From: Roseateles puraquae
Lineage (GTDB): Bacteria; Pseudomonadota; Gammaproteobacteria; Burkholderiales; Burkholderiaceae_C
Reading direction: 5' to 3'
Length of the DNA: 64,000 nucleotides
NCBI RefSeq assembly: GCF_002205845.1
Contig: NZ_NISI01000001.1
Coordinates: 992,001 to 1,056,000, forward strand
The notes under the pieces are model-generated. The model made no database searches. It was not told the origin of the DNA and saw only the letters and a list, made by a program, of their open reading frames with translations. Below, in pieces: positions 34,833 to 41,846 of the stretch. The translations under genes were made by a program, and so were the position numbers. Every line of letters starts with the position of its first letter. Positions within the stretch are counted from its first letter, which is position 1.

Positions 34833-34851
34833 GCCACCAGACCCTCCGCAA
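34833..34851 (+). repeat. 19-bp direct repeat of a segment of the HTH gene
   Basis: GCCACCAGACCCTCCGCAA at 34833-34851 is identical to 34407-34425 inside the third HTH repeat, where it encodes the recognition-helix part HQTLRN. The downstream copy reads CHQTLRNLLCADR and then stops, so it may be a decayed duplicate. Confidence 0.6.
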
Positions 34852-34948
34852 CTTGCTGTGCGCCGATAGAGGTGAGGGATGACCGCTTAGAGCTGCACCC
34901 GCAAGAGCTGCCCCTAGGACTACGCGAGGCCTACGGGACGTTCCCCGT

Positions 34949-36529
34949 TCAAGTCGCGCCGCTGCGTCGATGGGCCGGCATGGAAACCACCATGACCATC
35001 TGGCTGGCCTCGTCCCAGTAGTAGTAGATGCGCAAGCAGCGGTGAGGGTCTCGCGTGTTGCCACCGTTCTTGATGTGCCACTCCACAGTTACACGCCCAT
35101 TGCTGCCCGTATAGTCGAAGCTGTCAGCGCCACAGCGGTCATTGTGAACCCCGTCGTCTATGGCCTTGCGCAGGTCGCCGTTGCCGCCGTTGATGCGCGA
35201 GTCGCGGTACTCGCCGGCCAGCCACAAAAGGCATCGCGCTGCCGTTTGAGGGTCTTCGAACTGGGCGGATCGAACTTCTCGCCGCGCGGACGCTTCGAGC
35301 GCGACGCGGCCGCTTAGCACTTGGTCACACCAATCGGCGAACTCCGCCCAGGTGGTCGGAAGCTGCTCATCCAAATCAGGCTCGTCACCGCGCGTTCTAA
35401 TCAAGTCGGTCAGATGCTGAATGCGATAGTGCGCACCATGCAGTTGCTGCTCAATGGTCTGGGCGCGCTCCTCAGCGGCTTTGTGCTCGTCAGAAAGCCA
35501 TTGCTGAGTGTCAGCGGCGCGGCGTAGGTCGTCCTTGAGTGCGGCGATTTGCGCCTGGGCAGCTGCAAGTTGGTCCTTGTCAGCACCGCCGGTCTGGCGC
35601 AGGCGCTCACGTTCATGGTCCAAGCTAGCCTGCCGCACGTCCGAGAACGCGAGCACGTCCGAGCCCAATTCAAGGCGGCGGATGCTTTCGTTCGCAGCCA
35701 TCCAGCGCAACGCCGTTGAGGCGGCGCGAGCGCGATCCTCGCCCGGCTTCCAGTTGACGAGGTAGAGCCGGTGGGCCATCGGGTTGGCGTCTAGCGAGAA
35801 GCCAGGAAGGTAGGCGCGTACGGCACCGTTATAGACGGAAAGTGACTTGCCCAACTCGCGAGTCAAAAGCCAGGTGTACGCGGCAGGAACGATGACGACC
35901 CTTGCGAGCCCTAGCATGACCTTGGCGAGCAATGGCGCGTTGATGAGCGGGGCAGTCTCACCTTCGGGGACCGTACACACCAGGTAGGTGATGTTGCGAC
36001 TGGGAGCCAGCAATTGGTCAACTAGGGCCTCTGCGTCCTGCTCCGAGACTACCGTCCAAGGCGCACTGGCCATCGGAGCGCCGCTTTGAAGCAAACCACA
36101 TGCAGCAGCGAGCTGTCGCACTACGGCAGGCACAGCGGGCTCGATAAGCAACTCGTCTTCCGGTGAACCTACGAGCAGACGCAGGCTGAAGAGCGCACGA
36201 CCGTTTCCTGCCGCATACCCCAGCGTGACTTCGGTGGTCCAAGTACGCGCCGCAACGTTGGCGTCGGGGCGGTCTACGCGCAGCGCCCACAGGGTTCGCT
36301 GCTCGTCAACGAGGCCTGCGGCGATGCAGGTGCGCCCGCCACGAAACAATTCGAAGGCCTCAAGTTGCGAAGCATCAGCGGTCAGCGCCGTGCCGATCTG
36401 CGTAGCAGCCCACTTCAGCACTTCATGACGCGCAGCCGTGGCGGCTAGGGCGGCATCAGAACCCCCCAGCTCACCGGCAACGCGCAGGATTTCTCGTTCG
36501 CGGATGCGTGGAAAGCCCTTGGCTAGCAT
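34949..36529 (-). CDS. large protein of unknown function with a central coiled coil
   Basis: This is a 526-residue protein, the largest unassigned gene of the island. Residues 1-290 look like a mixed alpha/beta domain (KGFPRIREREILRVAGELGG, RTWTTEVTLGYAAGNGRALF, ITYLVCTVPEGETAPLI). Residues 300-375 form a coiled coil (DHERERLRQTGG to EERAQTIEQQLHG). The C-terminal 120 residues hold a compact domain ending RCLRIYYYWDEASQMVMVVSMPAH, which recalls small toxin or nuclease modules without a firm match. No ATPase motif or membrane segment is visible. Island position suggests a defence or competition role, but this is a guess. Confidence 0.6.
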   Translation of the reverse strand: MLAKGFPRIREREILRVAGELGGSDAALAATAARHEVLKWAATQIGTALTADASQLEAFELFRGGRTCIAAGLVDEQRTLWALRVDRPDANVAARTWTTEVTLGYAAGNGRALFSLRLLVGSPEDELLIEPAVPAVVRQLAAACGLLQSGAPMASAPWTVVSEQDAEALVDQLLAPSRNITYLVCTVPEGETAPLINAPLLAKVMLGLARVVIVPAAYTWLLTRELGKSLSVYNGAVRAYLPGFSLDANPMAHRLYLVNWKPGEDRARAASTALRWMAANESIRRLELGSDVLAFSDVRQASLDHERERLRQTGGADKDQLAAAQAQIAALKDDLRRAADTQQWLSDEHKAAEERAQTIEQQLHGAHYRIQHLTDLIRTRGDEPDLDEQLPTTWAEFADWCDQVLSGRVALEASARREVRSAQFEDPQTAARCLLWLAGEYRDSRINGGNGDLRKAIDDGVHNDRCGADSFDYTGSNGRVTVEWHIKNGGNTRDPHRCLRIYYYWDEASQMVMVVSMPAHRRSGAT

Positions 36530-36680
36530 CGGTCTGCCTCCTCAGCTTTGAAGCAGACCGCCCCCTGGTATGAGGTAGCTCAGTTGCTACCTAAACGGGC
36601 GTTTGCGGGCACCGTCTGCGTGGATTTGTACGGCAAATGTAACGCGACTCCGAAGCGGCGTAAGTCGTAGAGACACCCCG

Positions 36681-37088
36681 CTATAGCTGCCTGAATCTGC
36701 CGCTGACCTTCCATGGCACTTCCATCGCGATGCCCTCAACAGCCACCGCTTGCTCAACGATGCGCGGCCACCAGCGCAGCAGCTGCGAGGTCTTCTCCCA
36801 ATAGGGGTAGTTCGCCCACGAGTTCTGCAGCACGAAGACGGACAGGCCGTTGTCCCGGATCGCCTTGCGCTCAGCGCCGTTGCGCTTCCTGAAGCCATCG
36901 CATGAGATGACGCACCAGTCGCGCTCCCGGGCGAGAGCGTGAAGCCACTCGGTGTCGGGCGTCGACGGGGCGAACCTCTCGCGCAGGTGGACGACCCGCC
37001 CGACTTCTGTGGGGTACTGAGAACCGCTGCAAGCCGACAGACAACCCGCCCAGCATGGCGGCAGGTTGGCGTCGAGAAAGAAGTTCAA
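36681..37088 (-). CDS. PIN-like ribonuclease toxin, VapC45 / DUF5615 type
   Basis: The 135-residue protein begins MNFFLDANLPP, the acidic start motif of PIN-like DUF5615 proteins. It carries a second acidic site in RDWCVISCDGFRKRN and a DTEWLHAL segment, compatible with a metal-dependent ribonuclease. Its ATG overlaps the stop of the upstream antitoxin gene by 4 nt. The sizes and order (239 then 135 residues) resemble the M. tuberculosis VapB45/VapC45 pair. RNase activity is inferred. Confidence 0.7.
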   Translation of the reverse strand: MNFFLDANLPPCWAGCLSACSGSQYPTEVGRVVHLRERFAPSTPDTEWLHALARERDWCVISCDGFRKRNGAERKAIRDNGLSVFVLQNSWANYPYWEKTSQLLRWWPRIVEQAVAVEGIAMEVPWKVSGRFRQL

Positions 37089-37804
37089 TGGGGCGCGCGC
37101 TGCAGGCTCTCTTCGAACCTGACCGCTGCGTCGACAACTCTCACCGGCACGTCATATACCCTGGCTGTCCGGCTGGCCGCTTGGGCATTGGCGCCTTCAG
37201 CCTTGTACGACGCGAACAGGATGCTGGTTGGCACTCCGGAAGCGTCGATGATGGGGCTTCCAAACTGGCGGGCCGGGTCCAGCACGACAGGGCTGCGGGC
37301 TCCCTGCGGGAACCACTTCACAGCCTTCTTGCCGGCGTACTCGATGCCAGCGTAAAGGGACGGGCTTATGATGTCTCGGAACGCGAACTGGCGGCTCTTC
37401 AGGTCCAAAAGCGTTCCGTCGCTCCGGCTGCGCTCGACAGCCTCGGCGAAGATCGTCCTGCCATCGGTTTTGAACGCGCCTGAACTCATCGGGTAGTCCA
37501 CGTCGAGCAGCTCGCGGGCGGTCTCTAGGCACCTGCGGATGATGAGCAACGGCACACCATGATCCACGAAGGCCGCAACAAACCGGACTTCAAGCAAGTC
37601 GCGGAAACCAATCACCTCTGCGTCGAAGTCGTCCTTCGACAACTGCGGTGTCCACAGCGGTTCTGAGTAGCCACGGGACGTTTCACCCTTGGCCTTCTTT
37701 GAAAACGAGTAGCCATAGAGCCAGCGATGCATCTTCTGGGCCGGCACGCGAATCAAGCGTGCGGCCTCAGGCAAGGTGTAGATGCCGGTCCCCTGGTACA
37801 TCAT
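37085..37804 (-). CDS. antitoxin of VapB45 / DUF433 type
   Basis: This 239-residue protein has an N-terminal helix-turn-helix (YTLPEAARLIRVPAQKMHRWLYGYSF-like, residues 8-35) that should bind the operon promoter. The middle domain has VIGFRDLLEVRFVAAFVDHGVPLLIIRRCLETA and then GRTIFAEAVE. The arrangement fits DUF433-type antitoxins paired with PIN-like toxins. The start is ATG 37804 or the adjacent ATG 37801. Cotranscribed and overlapping with the toxin gene. Confidence 0.7.
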   Translation of the reverse strand: MMYQGTGIYTLPEAARLIRVPAQKMHRWLYGYSFSKKAKGETSRGYSEPLWTPQLSKDDFDAEVIGFRDLLEVRFVAAFVDHGVPLLIIRRCLETARELLDVDYPMSSGAFKTDGRTIFAEAVERSRSDGTLLDLKSRQFAFRDIISPSLYAGIEYAGKKAVKWFPQGARSPVVLDPARQFGSPIIDASGVPTSILFASYKAEGANAQAASRTARVYDVPVRVVDAAVRFEESLQRAPH

Positions 37805-37818
37805 TTGAGTCTACCGCC

Positions 37819-38130
37819 TCAGTCCGCACGCCCAACCGGCTCAGTCGGGCAGCCCTCTACAACTTGCACGACCGGTTCCGCGTGCCTGCAGCTCCAAGCC
37901 GCGGCCGAGCGCATGCCCTTCGGACGGGTGTAGCGGTACTTCCTGAAGGTAAGCCGCACGCGACCGAGCCAGCCGGCGTCCACTTCGATGCGAATCTCGT
38001 CGTGTGGCACGAGTTCGGCCTCGGGCAGCGAGCCCTGTGCCTGGCCAACGAACTGGCTTGGAACGCGGGCCAAGATGCCGTCGTCAGGCAAGCTGGTCGG
38101 AGTGGTTTGGTTGGCGAGCTGGTCCATCAC
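37819..38130 (-). CDS. hypothetical small protein
   Basis: This is a 103-residue protein on the same strand as the toxin-antitoxin pair, 14 bp ahead of it. The region LVPHDEIRIEVDAGWLGRVRLTFRKYRYTRPKG looks like a real beta-rich fold, and the rest has low complexity. No family is recognised. It might belong to the same transcript. Confidence 0.45.
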   Translation of the reverse strand: MMDQLANQTTPTSLPDDGILARVPSQFVGQAQGSLPEAELVPHDEIRIEVDAGWLGRVRLTFRKYRYTRPKGMRSAAAWSCRHAEPVVQVVEGCPTEPVGRAD

Positions 38131-38342
38131 CCGATGGTGACCGACGGTTGGCTCATGGCGCGAGCCAGGAGGCGAGCGGACCCACCTCGGTTTGCGGCGC
38201 TGACGATGGGCACGGTGCCATCGTCAGCCTGGAATGCTTGCTGCGCATGCGGGCACACCTCAAGAAATCAGCCCCGCTGAGGGAAGGTTCTGCGATTTCT
38301 GCGCTGGCCCGCATGGCGCCTAGGCCGCGCTATACAAGGTGT

Positions 38343-38439
38343 AGACGTTGTCATGAGCGTGCTACTTTCCTCTGGGGTACTTCAACTGGTAGTAGTTGCC
38401 CCTTTGGCGGCGTCTTTCACTCGAGACGCCGCCTTTTTT
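38343..38439 (+). ncRNA. candidate small RNA of about 97 nt
   Basis: The candidate is bounded by a -10-like TATACA 7 nt before the proposed start and by the terminator. It would fold into one imperfect hairpin plus the terminator stem. No -35 box is clear, and no known RNA family is recognised. Confidence 0.35.
38406..38439 (+). terminator. strong intrinsic terminator without a coding gene upstream
   Basis: A perfect 10-bp stem GGCGGCGTCT / AGACGCCGCC with loop TTCACTCG is followed by six T. Confidence 0.8.
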
Positions 38440-38694
38440 GCGCCCGCACCGTCAACGCCTTGGGGACAGCCGCCGCTACCTTGATAGACAGTCTGTGTCC
38501 GCGGGGCGGCAGTCTTGGCCCGGGCGCCGCCTATCGGCAGGCGCGCGGGTAGTGGAACTGGGCAATCGCAGGAAATCCGAACGGCTGGCCGCCTCATAAG
38601 TCGTATCCGTCCGGCCAAGTCATCTTGAGTGGCTGCTGTCGACAGTCACAACGACACCTGGCAGGTCAGTAAAGCGGACGTCTTGTACTGCGCT

Positions 38695-39075
38695 TCAGTC
38701 CCATCGGTGGCTCACAAAGCACCCGCTGGCGGATGCGCCCGACGGAAACCTCCAGCTCTTCATCATGGCGATGGCTTGTTCGTCGAAGAGCTTCTTCGGG
38801 CTTGAATTTACGATTTCGACTTTCACGACAGCGCCGTGTTCGACGTCAATCCGGGCGTGCGTCCAACCATAAGGATTGCCTTCAAACTTCCCCTTCGCAA
38901 AGGAATCCAGGTCGATATTGCCGAGTTCCGAGCATTCGGCCGTGTCGAGCACCCGATCTGTAGGCTCAGCAATCACGGGAGCCTTAGGGGAGGCGGCCAC
39001 AGGAGCATTCACCGGCGCCGTGGAGCAGCCGACGCAGAGCATCAGTACAAGAGGAAGAAGAGGTAGATTGCGCAT
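38695..39075 (-). CDS. lipoprotein with a TonB-C-like domain, IS66 passenger
   Basis: This is a 126-residue protein. The signal peptide RNLPLLPLVLMLCVGC ends in a plausible lipobox (CVGC), so it should be lipid-anchored. After a Pro/Ala linker (17-45), the rest resembles the TonB C-terminal fold (YGWTHARIDVEHGAVVKVEIVNSSPKKLFDEQAIAMMKSWRFP). It is inside the IS66 inverted repeats, 126 bp after tnpC on the same strand, so it moves with the element. Function is unknown; no TonB transmembrane helix or exbBD is present. Confidence 0.75.
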   Translation of the reverse strand: MRNLPLLPLVLMLCVGCSTAPVNAPVAASPKAPVIAEPTDRVLDTAECSELGNIDLDSFAKGKFEGNPYGWTHARIDVEHGAVVKVEIVNSSPKKLFDEQAIAMMKSWRFPSGASASGCFVSHRWD

Positions 39076-39200
39076 CGCATTCCTGTGATTTGCGACCCAG
39101 GTTGGGCAACGAAGCGCTGGAGTCTGCCCGCCAGCGGTGCTAGAGGCAATGGTGGCAATTCACTCGCCATCTCGTGCGCACCAGCCCGCCCCTGCCTATC

Positions 39201-40724
39201 TCAGGCGCCATAGCGGGGTAACAACTCGGCGACCCGACTTGCCGGCAGGGTCGGCAGCCGCTCCAGCGCGTCCCGGAGGTAGGCATAGGGATCAAGCCCG
39301 TTGAGCTTGGCCGAATGGATGAGACTCATCACGGCCGCGGCCCGCTTGCCCGCGCGCAAGCTGCCGGCGAACAGCCAGTTCTGCCGTCCCAGCGCGATGG
39401 GACGGATGCGGTTCTCCACCCAGTTGTTATCAATCGGCAAGTCGCCGTCGTCGAGGTAGCGCGTCAGTGCCGCCCAGCGCTTGAGGCTGTAGTCGATGGC
39501 CCGAGCGGTGGCTGAGCCGTCCGGCACGCGCTGGCGTTGCTGTCGCAGCCACTGGTGGAGCGCGTCAGCCAGCGGTCGTGCTGTCTTGCGCGCCTCCAGC
39601 CGGATCGTGCTGTCGGCATTGGCCGCGGTTCGCTCCACCTCGTAGAGCTGGCCAAAGAACTTCAGCGCCTGCTCGCCGACTTGGCTGCCGTGGTTGGCCC
39701 AGAGTTCATGGAACTTGCGCCGCGCGTGCGCCATGCAGCCTGCTTCGATCACGCCCAGTTCGAAGCAGGCCTTGTAGCCGGCGAAGTCGTCGCACACGAG
39801 CTTGCCCTGCCAAGCTGGCTTGCCCGGCGTTCCCGGCAACCCGAGGAAGTCACGGGCGTGCTGGCCGCCACGGCTGTCGGCGAAGTCGAAGACGACGGCC
39901 CGCAGCGAGCTGAACTGCGTGCTGCAGTAACTCCACAAGTAGGCGCGGTGGGTCTTGCCATCACGCTGCCCGGTGGGCTTGAGCATGGCCACCGGCGTCT
40001 CGTCAGCGTGCAGCACCGGCTGACGCAGCAGCTCAGCCGTCAGCGCGTCCACGAGCGGCTGCAGTTGTGCGCCGCACTCTCCAACCCACTGCGCCAGCGT
40101 GGAACGCGAAATGGCGTGACCCGTACGCTCGAAGATGGCCTCTTGTCGGTACAGCGGCAGGTGGTCCAGGTACTTGGCCACCAGGACCTGGGCCAGTAGG
40201 CCCGTCGTCGGCAGACCCTTGTCGATGATGTGTGGCGCGACCGGCGCCTGCACGATGCGTTCGCAGCACTTGCAGACCCACTTGCCGCGGATGTGGCGCT
40301 CGACGGTGAAGACGCCAGGCTGGTAGTCCAGCTTCTCGGCCACGTCCTCGCCGATGCGCTGCATGGCTTGGCCGCAGCCGCAGGTGGTGTTCTCGGGTTC
40401 ATGGCACACGTCGCGGCGCGGCAGGTGCGCCGGCAGCTTCTCGCGCCGGGGCTGGTGCCGCTCGCCAGCGGCGCGGCCTGGTTGCAGTGCTTCAATCTCG
40501 GCGGCCACCGCCGCCAGGTCGCTGTCCAGCGTCTCGTCCAGCAGGCTCTTCTGCTCAGCGCTGAAGCGCTCGCTCTGGGCGGCGAACTTCAGCCGCTTGA
40601 GGATGGCGTTCTCGTGCGTGAGCTTGTCGATGACGGCCTGCTTGAACGCGGCGTCGGCGCGTGCGGCCCGAAGGGCGTCGCGCAGTTGCTGGGCATCAAG
40701 CGTGTCGAGGTCATCGGCAATCAC
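39201..40724 (-). CDS. tnpC: IS66 transposase TnpC
   Basis: This DDE transposase of about 507 residues has an N-terminal coiled coil (LRDALRAARADAAFKQAVIDKL), zinc-finger cysteines (TTCGCGQAM and CKCCERI), and the catalytic residues in HADETPVAM, VCDDFAGYK and NNWVENRIRP. GTG 40724 is chosen because VIADDLDTLDAQQL matches typical TnpC starts. A longer frame opens at 40823 and would overlap tnpB. The gene is apparently intact. Confidence 0.92.
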   Translation of the reverse strand: MIADDLDTLDAQQLRDALRAARADAAFKQAVIDKLTHENAILKRLKFAAQSERFSAEQKSLLDETLDSDLAAVAAEIEALQPGRAAGERHQPRREKLPAHLPRRDVCHEPENTTCGCGQAMQRIGEDVAEKLDYQPGVFTVERHIRGKWVCKCCERIVQAPVAPHIIDKGLPTTGLLAQVLVAKYLDHLPLYRQEAIFERTGHAISRSTLAQWVGECGAQLQPLVDALTAELLRQPVLHADETPVAMLKPTGQRDGKTHRAYLWSYCSTQFSSLRAVVFDFADSRGGQHARDFLGLPGTPGKPAWQGKLVCDDFAGYKACFELGVIEAGCMAHARRKFHELWANHGSQVGEQALKFFGQLYEVERTAANADSTIRLEARKTARPLADALHQWLRQQRQRVPDGSATARAIDYSLKRWAALTRYLDDGDLPIDNNWVENRIRPIALGRQNWLFAGSLRAGKRAAAVMSLIHSAKLNGLDPYAYLRDALERLPTLPASRVAELLPRYGA

Positions 40725-40788
40725 GAGACGTGATGCTGCCCGGCGCAGACCGAGCTGCCCATCGGCAGATGCCGCAATGGACGCCGAG

Positions 40789-41121
40789 CTACAGCAGCGT
40801 GATGACGCCAGCTTCGCCGACATGCTGCCAGGGCAGGCCCAGCACCAGGGCGTCGAACTGGGCGCGGTTCAGGTTCAACGTGCCGGTCACGTCGCGTGGC
40901 CACACGAAGCGGCCGGCGTTCAAGCGGCGGGCCGCCAGCCACACGCCGATACCGTCATGCACGAGCACCTTCATCCGGTTGGCGCGGCGGTTGGCGAAGA
41001 GGTAGGCGTGGTGAGGCCGTGCGGCACCGAACACGGCCACCACGCGTCGCAGGGCGGCCTCGGTGCCGGCGCGCATGTCAAGCGGCTCGACCGCCAACCA
41101 CACGGCGTCGACGCGGATCAC
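40789..41121 (-). CDS. tnpB: IS66 accessory protein TnpB
   Basis: This 110-residue protein is typical IS66 Orf2: AVEPLDMRAGTEAALRRVVAVFG, HHAYLFANRRANRMKVLVHDG and GVWLAARRLNAGRFVWP. It is required with TnpA and TnpC for IS66 transposition. Its GTG start overlaps the tnpA stop by 4 nt. Confidence 0.93.
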   Translation of the reverse strand: MIRVDAVWLAVEPLDMRAGTEAALRRVVAVFGAARPHHAYLFANRRANRMKVLVHDGIGVWLAARRLNAGRFVWPRDVTGTLNLNRAQFDALVLGLPWQHVGEAGVITLL

Positions 41122-41465
41122 CGCAACAACTCGCGGGTCCAGGCGGCAAGCTCTGCCGCCGCGCTGACCGGCCAGGCAACCGTGATCGAGACTGGCCCGC
41201 GCCGGAGTTCGACTCGGACATCAGGCGCCACCGCGGCGGGCTCCGTCGGCGCAGGAAGCGGGAGCGCGATGAACTCGCTTGTCCTGGCGAGTCCGGTAGG
41301 AGCCTGGCCAAGAGACAGTTGCCTCCAGCGGTGAACGACGTTGGCATTGATGCCGTGAGCCATCGCCACCTTGGCCACCGACGCGCCGGGCTCGCTGCAT
41401 TCGGCCAGCACCTGCGCCTTCTTCAACTCGCTGTATCGCCGCCGTGTCTTCTTGTCGCTTGTCAT
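41118..41465 (-). CDS. tnpA: IS66 accessory protein TnpA
   Basis: This is a 115-residue protein with an N-terminal HTH (RRRYSELKKAQVLAECSEPGASVAKVAMAHGINANVVHRW), matching IS66 Orf1. It starts 52 bp inside the right inverted repeat and leads the three transposition genes. Confidence 0.93.
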   Translation of the reverse strand: MTSDKKTRRRYSELKKAQVLAECSEPGASVAKVAMAHGINANVVHRWRQLSLGQAPTGLARTSEFIALPLPAPTEPAAVAPDVRVELRRGPVSITVAWPVSAAAELAAWTRELLR

Positions 41466-41615
41466 GCGTCCACCTACGTTACGTGGACAGCATCCTTGTC
41501 GCAGGCGACCGCCGGTTCAAGATGACTTTGCCGGACGGATACCATAAGTCGGCATAACGCCCCGTACATAATCCATCCGCAGCTAATCGCGCGCTGTGCG
41601 CGAAGCCTTCGTCTG

Positions 41616-41846
41616 ATGCGCTTTGCGTCGGCCCGGTTGACCGGGCACTTCAGCACCGACTCCACACCCGACCAGGCCGCCATGCGGCGGGTGGCACTGC
41701 TCGAACATGAGCGCCTGGAGGGGGAGGCTGCCCGCTTGCGGGCCCTGGCAGGCAAGGAGACCCAGATCGCCAGACGTGTGGAACAGAACCTGGCTCTGCA
41801 ACGACTGCAGGCTGAGCTGACCGCGGTGCGCGCGCGGCTCCAATGA
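41616..41846 (+). pseudogene. truncated DUF4391-like gene of a type III restriction locus
   Basis: The 76-residue frame resembles only the C-terminal helical part of DUF4391 proteins (MRRVALLEHERLEGEAARL and ARRVEQNLALQRLQAELTAV), which are often encoded just before type III mod genes. The N-terminal two thirds are missing. The stop overlaps the mod start by 4 nt (ATGA), which keeps the original gene order. The loss happened between here and the IS66 insertion 66 bp upstream. Confidence 0.6.

Larger units (their letters stand above)
38131..38602. other. non-coding stretch with a possible small RNA gene
   Basis: No gene is supported. A TATACA element lies at 38331-38336. Downstream are a nested stem (GGGG 38374 / CCCC 38399 around CAACT 38383 / AGTTG 38394) and a strong intrinsic terminator at 38406-38439 with no gene ending before it. 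The right part runs into the IS66 insertion site CATAAGTC. Confidence 0.5.
38603..41542 (-). mobile_element. complete IS66-family insertion sequence with a passenger gene
   Basis: Terminal inverted repeats of 26 bp (GTATCCGTCCGGC... at 38603-38628 and its complement at 41517-41542) differ at one position. Both sides are flanked by the 8-bp target duplication CATAAGTC (38595-38602 and 41543-41550), the size expected for IS66. Inside are tnpA, tnpB and tnpC in order on the minus strand, and then a lipoprotein gene between tnpC and the left repeat. At 2940 bp it is longer than the usual 2.5-2.7 kb, by about the size of the passenger. Confidence 0.95.
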
